The translations under genes and the position numbers were made by a program. This document shows positions 19,103 through 25,630 of a DNA stretch of 64,000 nt, piece by piece. Source of the DNA: Microbacterium stercoris (GTDB lineage Bacteria; Actinomycetota; Actinomycetes; Actinomycetales; Microbacteriaceae); NCBI RefSeq assembly GCF_017592545.1, contig NZ_JAGFOA010000002.1:434001-498000 (forward strand). The letters are read 5' to 3'. How positions within the stretch are numbered: position 1 is the stretch's first letter; each line of letters opens with the position of its first letter. Under the pieces are notes generated by a model, which searched no databases, was not told the DNA's origin, and saw only the letters and a program-made list of their open reading frames with translations.

Positions 19103-19130
19103 GGGCGGGCCGCACCAGTGCGGCCCGCCC
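19103..19130 (+). terminator. Terminator of the siderophore-binding gene
   Basis: Perfect 12-bp arms GGGCGGGCCGCA / TGCGGCCCGCCC with a CCAG loop, followed by TCTTC, 14 bp after the stop. Confidence 0.85.
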
Positions 19131-19157
19131 TCTTCGTGGGTCGCGTGACCCGATGAC

Positions 19158-19175
19158 TCAGCGGAAGTTGATGAA
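19158..19175. repeat. Left direct repeat (putative attL)
   Basis: TCAGCGGAAGTTGATGAA, identical to the yajQ 3' end at 21633-21650. Read on the minus strand it encodes FINFR-stop, a detached copy of the YajQ C-terminus. Confidence 0.65.
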
Positions 19176-19197
19176 TCGCATGCCGCCGAATGTGTGT

Positions 19198-19215
19198 GAA
19201 CGCTCGCGAGTGTTC
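19198..19215. repeat. Palindrome near the left end of the island
   Basis: GAACGCTCGCGAGTGTTC is an 18-bp inverted repeat with one mismatched pair, 22 bp inside the left direct repeat. It might be a recombinase or excisionase binding site. The rest of the 145-bp stretch to the first gene shows nothing recognisable. Confidence 0.4.
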
Positions 19216-19320
19216 GCCGCGCAAATCCACGGATCTATCGATGGGTGGGGCTGTCCGAGAGTGCCGTCGAGTGGGGATTCTGCGGACTCTGCGCGGACTT
19301 CTGCTGCCGCGCGCGGCCAG

Positions 19321-19548
19321 TCATGGTTGGTCCCTCGTTGTCACGACGGCGGCGTCGATCCAGGCGTCCACTTCGTCGGCGGCGTAGAGGACGGTCTTGG
19401 CCGTCGGCTTCCGGTACATCGGGCCGCGGCCCACGTCACGCAGGTACTGCAGGTGCCGCAGAGAGAACCCGTATCGCTCACGGACCTGCGCTGGCGACAG
19501 CCACTCGTGATGGAACGATCCGCGGGATCGGCTGGTGTGCTCCGCCAT
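19321..19548 (-). CDS. Excisionase-like / AlpA-like helix-turn-helix protein
   Basis: This 75-residue protein resembles the small MerR-like DNA-binding proteins (excisionase/AlpA family) carried by integrative elements. The recognisable part is LSPAQVRERYGFSLRHLQYLRD, the expected winged-helix pattern of a 'choose the right column' Xis domain, followed by GRGPMYRKPTAKTVLY and a terminal DEVDAWIDA helix. The chosen ATG gives MAEHTSRSRGS and leaves a 17-bp gap to the upstream gene; two ATGs further upstream would overlap that gene. It lies innermost to the left direct repeat, where excisionase genes usually sit. A transcription-regulator role is the alternative. Confidence 0.7.
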   Translation of the reverse strand: MAEHTSRSRGSFHHEWLSPAQVRERYGFSLRHLQYLRDVGRGPMYRKPTAKTVLYAADEVDAWIDAAVVTTRDQP

Positions 19549-19565
19549 GCGCTCTGTCCGGGCGC

Positions 19566-19769
19566 TTACCGGTCTACGACCCATTCTTCGAACCATTGGA
19601 GCTCTCCGGTGGCAGGGTCCTCAATTTTGACGTTGCCGGCCCCCCGCAGGGCGTCGCTCGGGAGATCCTTGCGCAGGATCAACTCGCCATCGTCGTAGTC
19701 AGGGCCGATCGACAAATAAACGAGTTCGTTGGGACGAGTCGCTGCCAGCTCCTCGGAGTCACCAGTCAT
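19566..19769 (-). CDS. Hypothetical protein, 67 residues
   Basis: I do not recognise this small acidic protein. It reads MTGDSEELAATRPNELVYLS at the start and ends in a Trp-containing LQWFEEWVVDR. There is no signal peptide or membrane segment. The GGGGAC ribosome binding site overlaps the 3' end of the upstream gene, four bases away, so the two are probably translated together. The alternation of hydrophobic and charged residues suggests a small beta-rich domain. It belongs to the minus-strand island operon 20202 to 19321. Confidence 0.55.
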   Translation of the reverse strand: MTGDSEELAATRPNELVYLSIGPDYDDGELILRKDLPSDALRGAGNVKIEDPATGELQWFEEWVVDR

Positions 19770-19773
19770 CGCT

Positions 19774-20202
19774 TCAGTCCCCGTCGTAGTTCAGGTCGTC
19801 ACGGACCGTCACCCGCAGCTGGGTTCCTTCGGGGAGGCTGCGGGATAGGAGCTGCACGTGCAGCCGCTTGAGGCCGACCTTCAGGATCTGCGCGATCGAC
19901 ATGCCGTGCACGAGAAAGTTGGTCACGGGAACCTCGCCGTGCTGTGCCTCGTAGGCCACGAGAGCGGCATGGTCGGCGATGCCGGTCGTGTCGCGATCGA
20001 TCGCGAAGACCTCCAAGCGGCCCGTCTCTAGGTCGGCACCCCAGAAGTCGATGCCTACGACCCAGAAGCGGTCGCGATCGAGCCCGATCAGATCGATGAG
20101 CTCCGAGGAGCCGCCTCCGTGAGTGTCGGCGGCCGCGGTTCCCTTGAAGTCTCCGTACTGGACGCTGGCCGGCCTGACCAATTCATCTGTTTCAACAGCC
20201 AT
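19774..20202 (-). CDS. Hypothetical protein, 142 residues
   Basis: I do not recognise this protein. It starts MAVETDELVRPASVQYGDF after a good ribosome binding site (AGAGGAAC), is cytoplasmic, and ends DDLNYDGD. The central part WVVGIDFWGADLETGRLEVF looks like beta-hairpins, and the C-terminal half contains an amphipathic helix around SIAQILKVGLKRLHVQLL. Its last codons supply the ribosome binding site of the next gene. It is the first gene of the island's minus-strand operon. The base composition is closer to 60% G+C than its surroundings, consistent with foreign origin. Confidence 0.6.
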   Translation of the reverse strand: MAVETDELVRPASVQYGDFKGTAAADTHGGGSSELIDLIGLDRDRFWVVGIDFWGADLETGRLEVFAIDRDTTGIADHAALVAYEAQHGEVPVTNFLVHGMSIAQILKVGLKRLHVQLLSRSLPEGTQLRVTVRDDLNYDGD

Positions 20203-20412
20203 GATTGTTCCTCTCGCGATTGGGATTGCGAGACTAGCGGGCACCACCGACATCGGTCGGGCGCTGGAGTTCCCAATTCCCCTACATGCTCCAATTCACC
20301 CGCGAAGAGGGGCGCCAGGACCGCGCGGGAGGTTGGCAGCGACCGGGACGCGCGGTATTTTCTGGGCGCGATCGATCTGGCGCGGCCGTACGCCGGGGCG
20401 GGGACGGCCTTG

Positions 20413-21096
20413 TCAGCCGGCAGGCTCCTCGCCTGCTCGCCGAGCGAGTAGGCCCTCGAGGCGGTTCTTCACAGCGAAGACGTCGTTGAGTACCTCGTCC
20501 ATCAGGACCAAGGCGTCCTCGGCGTCCGCCCGCGAGATGGCGGTGCTGGCGAAGTCACCGTGGGCCATGTCGTTACCCATGAGCCGGATCGCGTGCGCAG
20601 CCTCAGCAACGAGCGGTCGGATGTGTCCCCGCTCAGCTAGTGCGTCGATCTTGTCCACTAGCCTGCCCGTCTTGATGCCCTGCTTCTTGGCGGTCGCTTC
20701 GATGACGGCCCGGGACATGAGCACGGCAGCACGGTAGGCGTCAATGCTCAGGCATCGGTAGGCCTCGTCCGCGGGTGCAGAGATCGCGGCGGGCACATCC
20801 TCGTAGGCTTTGCCAACGGGCGCGACGGGTTCCCAATACTCGATCGATCCGATGAGTACTGCAGCGATCTCCGCGGGTGTCGACGTCTCGTGCAGGCGCA
20901 GCGGGAAGGAGTGTCCGCTGGTGTCCGTCGTGAAGCCGGCGTACTGCTTGCCGCCGACGCTGAAGCGTCCGCACGCGGCGCACTGGAATGCCGCCTCCGC
21001 GCGCATGTCGTCCTCGTCAACAATTCGAGCACTGTCCTGCACGTAGTCCATGAACGTCAGGCGCTTGCAGTATGGGCAGCTCGTGTCCGTGGCCAT
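20413..21096 (-). CDS. Zinc-ribbon DUF4145 (HEPN-related) protein
   Basis: This 227-residue cytoplasmic protein has an N-terminal zinc ribbon with cysteines 7, 10, 39 and 42 (CPYC and CAAC), then a C-terminal helical domain of the DUF4145 type: YRAAVLMSRAVIEATAKKQG, KIDALAERGHI and the hallmark IRLMGNDMAHGD (Arg171 to His179). DUF4145 belongs to the HEPN superfamily, which contains many toxin and antiviral RNases, and it often occurs in defence islands. Whether this one is catalytic is unknown. ATG at 21096 is preferred; an ATG five codons upstream also lacks a clear ribosome binding site. A 210-bp gap with no visible gene separates it from the gene at 20202. Confidence 0.75.
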   Translation of the reverse strand: MATDTSCPYCKRLTFMDYVQDSARIVDEDDMRAEAAFQCAACGRFSVGGKQYAGFTTDTSGHSFPLRLHETSTPAEIAAVLIGSIEYWEPVAPVGKAYEDVPAAISAPADEAYRCLSIDAYRAAVLMSRAVIEATAKKQGIKTGRLVDKIDALAERGHIRPLVAEAAHAIRLMGNDMAHGDFASTAISRADAEDALVLMDEVLNDVFAVKNRLEGLLARRAGEEPAG

Positions 21097-21201
21097 GGGA
21101 TGAACGTACATGCGGAGGCGCCATCGGGAAGACGTTGTGGCCGAGCGGATCTTCTGCGACGCTGAGCCGGCAGCGATGGCGCTCAGGCGAAGGGACGGAA
21201 A

Positions 21202-21471
21202 GTGACGACGTTCATGGTGGGATACGACCTGGGTAAACCTGGGCGCGACTACGACGGCCTGATCAAGTACCTCAAGAGCTTCAGCTGGTGGTGGCACCAC
21301 CTGGATAGCACCTGGCTCATCGTCACAGATCAGACCGCAGCGCAGGTGAGAGACGGCGCGGGTGCGTTCCTCGACTCATCGGACAGGTTGCTCGTTGCGA
21401 AGGTCTCGTCGCCCGGAGCGTGGAGGGGTATCCCGGAGTCCGGTAGCGACTGGCTGCACAAGAACCTGTAG
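21202..21471 (+). CDS. Small Cas2/VapD-like protein (often annotated SinR family)
   Basis: This 89-residue protein begins MTTFMVGYDLGKPGRDYDGL and continues with WWHHLDSTWLIVT and a C-terminal GSDWLHKNL. These are the marks of a small, widespread family with a ferredoxin-like fold related to Cas2 and VapD nucleases, commonly labelled 'SinR family' though unrelated to Bacillus SinR. Nuclease activity is not established. A strong AAGGGAC precedes the GTG start. It is divergent from the DUF4145 gene (105 bp between starts) and followed by a strong hairpin. No cas1 or CRISPR repeats are present, so a CRISPR role is not supported. Confidence 0.8.
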   Translation: MTTFMVGYDLGKPGRDYDGLIKYLKSFSWWWHHLDSTWLIVTDQTAAQVRDGAGAFLDSSDRLLVAKVSSPGAWRGIPESGSDWLHKNL

Positions 21472-21526
21472 TGACGCCCCGCCCGCGCGCTGTCCCGTGC
21501 CGCGTGGGCGATCGAGACCAGGTGCG

Positions 21527-21569
21527 CGATCGGGCCCGCCGGTGGTGTGACTACCGGCGGGCCCGATCG
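21527..21569 (+). terminator. Strong hairpin after the Cas2-like gene
   Basis: Perfect 17-bp arms beginning CGATCGGGCCCGCCGGT around a 9-nt loop. Next to it, at 21573-21610, GGGAGAG/CTCTCCC encloses a second hairpin CTCGCGAACGCGAG, 23 bp from the right direct repeat; that one could terminate yajQ or mark the element end. Confidence 0.8.
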
Positions 21570-21632
21570 GCAGGGAGAGCCTCGCGAACGCGAGTAACCG
21601 GTCCTCTCCCTACCCCAGGTCAGCGGCTCGCG

Positions 21633-21650
21633 TCAGCGGAAGTTGATGAA
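21633..21650. repeat. Right direct repeat (putative attR, yajQ 3' end)
   Basis: TCAGCGGAAGTTGATGAA covers the last five codons and the stop of yajQ. Identity with 19158-19175 stops one base before the stop codon on one side and after 18 bp on the other. Confidence 0.65.
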
Positions 21651-22121
21651 CTGCAGGTCGATGTCCAGGTCGGCGGCCTTGAGCAGACGGATGGTCTCCT
21701 GCAGGTCGTCGCGGCTCTTGCTCGAGACACGCAGCTCGTCGCCCTGCACCTGCGACTTGACGCCCTTGGGGCCCTCGTCGCGGATGATCTTGCCGATCTT
21801 CTTCGCGTTCTCCTGCGAGATGCCGTCCTTCAGCGTGGAGACCAGCTTGTACTCCTTGCCGCTGGCGGTGGGCTCGCCCGACTCGAGGCTCTTCAGCGAG
21901 ATGCCGCGCTTGATGAGCTTCGACTGGAACACGTCCAGGACGGCCTTGGCGCGGTCCTCGCTGTTGGCGGTGATGAGGATGCTCTCACCGCTCCACTGGA
22001 TGTCCGATCCGGTGCCCTTGAAGTCGTAGCGCTGCTCGACCTCCTTGCGCGCCTGGTTGAGGGCGTTGTCCGCCTCCTGCTTGTCGACCTTGGAAACGAC
22101 GTCGAAAGAGCTGTCAGCCAT
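21633..22121 (-). CDS. yajQ: YajQ family (UPF0234) nucleotide-binding protein
   Basis: This 162-residue cytoplasmic protein has the complete YajQ fold: [20 protein letters not shown] at the N-terminus, [13 protein letters not shown], the conserved [22 protein letters not shown] core and DLQFINFR at the end. Family members bind nucleic acids or cyclic di-GMP and act as regulators; the role in actinobacteria is unclear. The full length and intact C-terminus show that the gene survived insertion of the adjacent island. Its ATG lies 22 bp from the divergent FBP gene with a -10 TAGGCT six bases before it, so its mRNA is probably leaderless. Confidence 0.95.
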   Translation of the reverse strand: MADSSFDVVSKVDKQEADNALNQARKEVEQRYDFKGTGSDIQWSGESILITANSEDRAKAVLDVFQSKLIKRGISLKSLESGEPTASGKEYKLVSTLKDGISQENAKKIGKIIRDEGPKGVKSQVQGDELRVSSKSRDDLQETIRLLKAADLDIDLQFINFR

Positions 22122-22127
22122 GGCGCA

Positions 22128-22133
22128 AGCCTA
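22128..22133 (-). promoter_or_regulatory. Leaderless promoter of yajQ (-10 TAGGCT)
   Basis: On the minus strand TAGGCT ends six bases before the ATG at 22121, placing the transcription start on the start codon. Its last-read bases overlap the -10 element of the divergent gene. Confidence 0.7.
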
Positions 22134-22137
22134 GTCT
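22132..22137 (+). promoter_or_regulatory. Leaderless promoter of the FBP gene (-10 TAGTCT)
   Basis: TAGTCT ends six bases before the ATG at 22144. It shares the TA at 22132-22133 with the yajQ -10 element, so the two divergent promoters should compete. Confidence 0.7.
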
Positions 22138-22143
22138 TGTGCC

Positions 22144-22629
22144 ATGCGTGCGCTCACAGAGGCAGAACTGCGCTCCTCGTTCGTGAACAGCGAGAAGACC
22201 GATTCGACGGTCATCGCCCTGCCGCACGACTTCCTCCTCACCGAGTGGGATCACCTCGACTTCCTGGCATGGATGGATCCGCGCACCAAGAGCCGCGGCT
22301 ACATCCTCATGGAGGTCGACGGCGCTCCCGTCGGCGTGGTGCTGCGCGCGGCCGACGGCTCGTCGCACGCCCGGTCGGCGTTCTGCAACATCTGCCGCAC
22401 GCTGCAGCCCGGCAACCAGGTGACTCTGTTCAGCGCCCGCAGGGCCGGTCCGGCGGGCGAGCACGGCGACAGCGTCGGCACCTACATGTGCGCCGACCTG
22501 TCGTGCCACGAGAACGTGCGGCTGGCCATGCCGCTCGCGCCGAACGAGTACCGCGGCAGCGTCGACCTGAAGATCGACGGCACCAAGCGACGCACGCTCG
22601 AGTTCGTCCAGCGGGTGCTCGCCGGCTGA
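22144..22629 (+). CDS. FBP-domain treble-clef zinc-finger protein (EF-G-binding family)
   Basis: This 161-residue protein belongs to the FBP family, whose zinc finger is homologous to the C-terminal domain of FusB-type EF-G-binding proteins. Cysteines 81, 84, 116 and 121 (CNIC and CADLSC) form the treble clef, with SARRAGPAGEHGDSVGTYMC between them. A related gene lies at 30629-31117. The likely activity is binding EF-G or the ribosome, but this has not been shown for actinobacterial members. It is divergent from yajQ and leaderless, with no ribosome binding site before the ATG. Confidence 0.88.
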   Translation: MRALTEAELRSSFVNSEKTDSTVIALPHDFLLTEWDHLDFLAWMDPRTKSRGYILMEVDGAPVGVVLRAADGSSHARSAFCNICRTLQPGNQVTLFSARRAGPAGEHGDSVGTYMCADLSCHENVRLAMPLAPNEYRGSVDLKIDGTKRRTLEFVQRVLAG

Positions 22630-22688
22630 CGGATCCGCGTGGCGCGCCCGGCGACTCGGGCCGATTTCCACGGATCGGAGAGAGCGGG

Positions 22689-22694
22689 TACGAT
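22689..22694 (+). promoter_or_regulatory. Possible promoter -10 (TACGAT) of tRNA-Tyr
   Basis: TACGAT lies 49 bp before the tRNA, with TTTCCA 18 bp upstream as a weak -35. Confidence 0.4.
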
Positions 22695-22743
22695 AAACAC
22701 TCGCGTCTCCGGTTGGCTGGATAAGTCGGTCGGGTGCGCCCCT

Positions 22744-22824
22744 GGCAGGTTGCCCGAGCGGCCAATGGGATCTGACTGTAAATCAGACGCGAAAGCTTCG
22801 GGGGTTCGAATCCCTCACCTGCCA
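22744..22824 (+). tRNA. tRNA-Tyr (anticodon GTA)
   Basis: A 7-bp acceptor stem GGCAGGT/ACCTGCC, D-arm, anticodon stem-loop GATCTGACTGTAAATCAG with GTA, a long variable arm expected of bacterial tRNA-Tyr, and a T-arm with GGTTCGAATCC. The CCA end is not fully encoded. Confidence 0.95.
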
Positions 22825-22833
22825 CCGCACGAA

Positions 22834-22867
22834 ACGAAGCCCCCCGGAGAGATCCGGGGGGCTTCGT
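22834..22867 (+). terminator. Terminator of tRNA-Tyr
   Basis: Perfect 15-bp arms ACGAAGCCCCCCGGA / TCCGGGGGGCTTCGT with a GAGA loop, 9 bp after the tRNA. Confidence 0.85.
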
Positions 22868-22894
22868 CGTTCTCGCCGGGCTCGGGCGCGCGGG

Positions 22895-22900
22895 TAGCGT
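22895..22900 (+). promoter_or_regulatory. Leaderless promoter of the inositol monophosphatase gene (-10 TAGCGT)
   Basis: TAGCGT ends seven bases before the ATG at 22908. A GGAG also sits in those seven bases, so the transcript may instead begin at the upstream in-frame GTG at 22899. Confidence 0.5.
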
Positions 22901-22907
22901 GGAGGCC

Positions 22908-23702
22908 ATGACCGCGACCCCGCTCGAGCTGCAGGACCTCGCCATCGAGATCGCCCGGGAGGCCGGCGAGCTGGCCCGCCGTCGACGTCGCGAGGGCGTG
23001 TCGATCGCCGCCTCGAAGTCGACGATCGCCGACATCGTCACCGAGGCCGATCGCGAGGTGGAGGAGCTCATCCGCACCCGCCTCGCCGCCGCCCGACCCG
23101 ACGACGGCTTCCTCGGCGAAGAGTCGGGTGGAGACAACGGCACCTCGGGGATCACCTGGGTCGTCGATCCGATCGACGGCACGGTCAACTACGCCTTCGG
23201 CATGCCGTCGTACGCCGTGAGCATCGCCGCCGTCGAGGGATCGCGGGATCCGGGGGAGTGGCGGGCGCTCGCGGGCGTGGTGTCGGCCCCGATGCTCGGC
23301 GAGACGTTCCGCGCCGCGCTCGGCGAAGGCGCCTGGCTCGACGACGAGCGTATGCAGGTCACGACCGATGCCCCGGCCGGTGCCCTGCTGGCCACCGGCC
23401 TCGGCTACGACAAGAACACTCACGCCGGCGACATCGAGACGCTCACGCGCGTGATGCCGCTCGCCCGCGACATCCGCCGCATCGGGGCCGCGTCGCTCGA
23501 CCTGGCCTTCGTGGCGGCCGGACGCCTGGACGGCTACTTCGAACGCGGCCTCAAGCCCTGGGACATCGCGGCCGGACGCCTCCTGGTCGACGAGGCCGGT
23601 GGCCGCACCGGTTGGTTCGAGCCGGACGCCTTCGGCCGGTCGCTGGCGATCGTGGCGGGGCCCGCTCTCTTCGAGGAGTTGCACCGTACGATCCTGGGAT
23701 GA
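22908..23702 (+). CDS. Inositol monophosphatase family protein
   Basis: This 264-residue metal-dependent phosphatase probably acts on inositol phosphate or a related sugar phosphate. The metal-binding motifs are in place: EAD in DIVTEADREVE, GEES in FLGEESGGDN, the signature WVVDPIDGTVNY and the C-terminal KPWDIAAGRLLVDEAGG. Inositol is a precursor of phosphatidylinositol and mycothiol in actinobacteria, so a role there is likely; histidinol-phosphate phosphatase activity is a known alternative in this family. It is a single gene between tRNA-Tyr and the M23 peptidase gene. Confidence 0.92.
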   Translation: MTATPLELQDLAIEIAREAGELARRRRREGVSIAASKSTIADIVTEADREVEELIRTRLAAARPDDGFLGEESGGDNGTSGITWVVDPIDGTVNYAFGMPSYAVSIAAVEGSRDPGEWRALAGVVSAPMLGETFRAALGEGAWLDDERMQVTTDAPAGALLATGLGYDKNTHAGDIETLTRVMPLARDIRRIGAASLDLAFVAAGRLDGYFERGLKPWDIAAGRLLVDEAGGRTGWFEPDAFGRSLAIVAGPALFEELHRTILG

Positions 23703-23748
23703 CCGCCGGGTGAACGGCGTTGGACCGCCGAGATCGTCGGGTGTCTCG

Positions 23749-23813
23749 GTTACCGGGAGAATTACGGATGGCGCTCTCAGGCGGGAACCGTTATCGTTTA
23801 TCCAATCGTTACC
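23749..23813 (+). promoter_or_regulatory. Repeated GTTAYC motifs upstream of the M23 peptidase gene
   Basis: GTTACC at 23749-23754, GTTATC at 23790-23795 and GTTACC at 23808-23813, with a CGTTTATCC between the last two. The arrangement recalls direct repeats bound by the MtrA response regulator at cell-wall hydrolase genes. The rest of the 190-bp gap shows no gene. Confidence 0.35.
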
Positions 23814-23892
23814 AGCCACCCGAGGCTGATCCCGAAGCAAGCTTGCGCCGACCCCCCTGGTTCACCCGCGGCGCTGACCCGAAAGTTTCTCT

Positions 23893-25215
23893 GTGCCCTA
23901 CGACGTCCCCTCGGCTGAGCCCGCGCCCACGCGTCGCTCTCGCCGCGTCGAAGCAGCGCGCCCCGTGAGCGAGGCGCCGCTGACGCGGCGAGAGCGCCGC
24001 ATTCGCGACACTCAGAACATCCCCTTCCCCGCGGCCGCCGTGCCGATCGCCGACCTGGTGATCGCCGAGGCGCTGCTGAGCACTCCCGCTCCCGTGCCGG
24101 TTCCCGCCGTGATCGGCGACTCCGTGACCACGGTCGCCGAGGCTCCCGCGCTGGTCGAGTCCGCGGTTGAGACGCCTGCCCCGGTCGAGCAGGAGCCGGC
24201 TTTCGAGGCTGAGCCCCTTGTCGAGGCGGCAGCGGCGGAGCAGCCCGCGGCCGAGGAGTCTGACGCCGAGCAGCCCGAGGCCGAGCAGCCCGACGCTGAG
24301 GCGGGGGAGCCCGAGGCGGAGCCCGTCGATCTCTTCGCCGAGGCGGCCCGCGCGCTCAACTTCACGGGCGAGACGCCCGTCTTCCCCTCCGAGCCTCGCG
24401 CGGAGAGCATGTCGGCTCGCCTTCACGGTGCCGCGCACATGGCCCCGCGCCGCGGTCCGTCGGCTTTCCGACGCGTCGCGACCGTCGCGGCATCGATCAG
24501 CGCCTTCGGCATCGTCGGACTGCTTGCGGTGGGCATGACCACGCCGATCTCGGCGCTCGCCTCCACCGAGCAGACCGAGGCGAAGCTGAGCTCCGCTCAG
24601 GTCTCGGCGATCGATGAGGTCCACGACGAGATCCAGGCCTTCGTCGCCCCGGCCGACGCCGCCGGCACGGCCATCACGGCCTCGAGCGGCTACGACACCA
24701 CCACGTTCGCCGAGGTCGCCGCGGCCACCGGCATCAACACCGCCAACGCGGTGTACCAGAACGACCCGACGGCCGACATCCAGTGGCCGATCGTGCTCGG
24801 CACCAGCAAGTCGTACGGCTTCGGCTCGCGCTGGGGTCGCCTCCACGAGGGCATCGACTTCACGCCGGGCGCGGGCGCCCCGATCCAGGCGATCGCCGCG
24901 GGCACGGTGCGCATCGGCGCCTACGGCGCGTACGGCAACAACGTCTACATCGACCACGTGATCGACGGCAAGAAGATCACGAGCCACTACGCGCACATGG
25001 AGAACGGCTCGGTGGCGGTCGTCAACGGCCAGCACGTCGAGGTCGGCGATGTGCTGGGCAAGGTCGGCAACACGGGCCGGTCGTTCGGCGCGCACCTGCA
25101 CTTCGAGCTGCGCGACGCCGGCGGGCGCTCGTTCGACCCGATGCCGTGGCTGCAGCAGAACGCCGGGCGGCACTACGACACCGAGGGTGGCGCCCAGGTG
25201 GCCTCCGTCGAGTGA
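23893..25215 (+). CDS. M23 family metallopeptidase (peptidoglycan hydrolase)
   Basis: This 440-residue protein ends in a LytM/M23 zinc peptidase domain (about residues 295-430) that should cleave cell-wall peptide crosslinks. Zinc ligands and catalytic residues are visible in LHEGIDF and GAHLHFELRD. The N-terminal ~170 residues are basic and then Ala/Pro/Glu-rich with low complexity. A single hydrophobic segment near residue 200 (VATVAASISAFGIVGLLAVGM) is an internal signal anchor, so the peptidase domain faces the wall. The GTG start lacks an obvious ribosome binding site. Direct GTTAYC repeats upstream suggest control by a cell-envelope regulator. Confidence 0.9.
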   Translation: MPYDVPSAEPAPTRRSRRVEAARPVSEAPLTRRERRIRDTQNIPFPAAAVPIADLVIAEALLSTPAPVPVPAVIGDSVTTVAEAPALVESAVETPAPVEQEPAFEAEPLVEAAAAEQPAAEESDAEQPEAEQPDAEAGEPEAEPVDLFAEAARALNFTGETPVFPSEPRAESMSARLHGAAHMAPRRGPSAFRRVATVAASISAFGIVGLLAVGMTTPISALASTEQTEAKLSSAQVSAIDEVHDEIQAFVAPADAAGTAITASSGYDTTTFAEVAAATGINTANAVYQNDPTADIQWPIVLGTSKSYGFGSRWGRLHEGIDFTPGAGAPIQAIAAGTVRIGAYGAYGNNVYIDHVIDGKKITSHYAHMENGSVAVVNGQHVEVGDVLGKVGNTGRSFGAHLHFELRDAGGRSFDPMPWLQQNAGRHYDTEGGAQVASVE

Positions 25216-25297
25216 TGACGCGCGCGGGAGTCGGCTCGGTTCGATCCCCCGCGCCGAGGATGATATCCTCGTCTAGTTGCCCGCGAGCGGGTGACAT

Positions 25298-25369
25298 GCC
25301 CCGATAGCTCAGTGGCAGAGCACTTCCATGGTAAGGAAGGGGTCGTCAGTTCAATCCTGACTCGGGGCT
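25298..25369 (+). tRNA. tRNA-Thr (anticodon GGT)
   Basis: Acceptor stem GCCCCGA/TCGGGGC, D-arm AGCTCAGTGGCAGAGC, anticodon stem CTTCC/GGAAG with loop ATGGTAA (GGT) and T-arm GTTCAATC. No encoded CCA. Confidence 0.95.
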
Positions 25370-25397
25370 CTTTGCATCTTGGCGACCAGGATGCGAT

Positions 25398-25471
25398 GGC
25401 AGGGTAGCTCAGTTGGTGAGAGCGCACGACTCATAATCGTGAGGTCGCGGGTTCAAGCCCCGCTCCTGCTA
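25398..25471 (+). tRNA. tRNA-Met (anticodon CAT)
   Basis: Acceptor stem GGCAGGG/TCCTGCT (with two G-T pairs), D-arm AGCTCAGTTGGTGAGAGC, anticodon stem CACGA/TCGTG around CTCATAA, and T-arm GGTTCAAGC. Co-transcribed with tRNA-Thr 28 bp upstream. The paired acceptor end suggests an elongator. Confidence 0.93.
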
Positions 25472-25478
25472 CAGATCG

Positions 25479-25508
25479 AAAGCCCTCGGATTCGTCCGAG
25501 GGCTTTTT
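25479..25508 (+). terminator. Terminator of the tRNA-Thr/tRNA-Met unit
   Basis: Arms AAAGCCCTCGGA / TCCGAGGGCTTT with a TTCG loop and a T run. Confidence 0.9.
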
Positions 25509-25630
25509 CGTGCCCCGATCACCCCGTGACTCCGCTCCTGCCAACCCGTCCGTAGGAGCCTTCCGTAGTGTCTGCGGGCCCGGGGGTCAAGCGGTGGCGC
25601 CTCCCCGGGCCTGTCCCGCACGCTGGGACG

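Larger units (their letters stand above)
19158..21650. mobile_element. Small putative integrative element in the 3' end of yajQ
   Basis: The interval is bounded by an exact 18-bp direct repeat, TCAGCGGAAGTTGATGAA. The right copy is the genuine 3' end of yajQ (including its stop codon) and the left copy lies 2,475 bp away, outside any gene. This is the pattern left when an element integrates into a gene end and restores it. The cargo is an excisionase-like HTH gene, two unknown genes, a DUF4145 gene and a Cas2/VapD-like gene. The DNA is visibly less G+C-rich than its surroundings. No integrase gene is present, so the element is either a remnant, mobilised in trans, or the repeat arose otherwise. 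Confidence 0.6.

Noticed and set aside
19198..19215. GAACGCTCGCGAGTGTTC considered as an SOS (LexA) box
   Set aside because: GAAC and GTTC are ten bases apart, whereas actinobacterial LexA boxes have four.
21202..21471. Possible CRISPR-Cas locus because of the Cas2-like protein
   Set aside because: No cas1 or other cas genes and no regularly spaced repeats anywhere in the window; orphan proteins of this family are common outside CRISPR.
23703..23892. Possible c-di-AMP (ydaO) riboswitch before the M23 peptidase gene
   Set aside because: The position would fit, but I could not match the conserved core blocks of that riboswitch.
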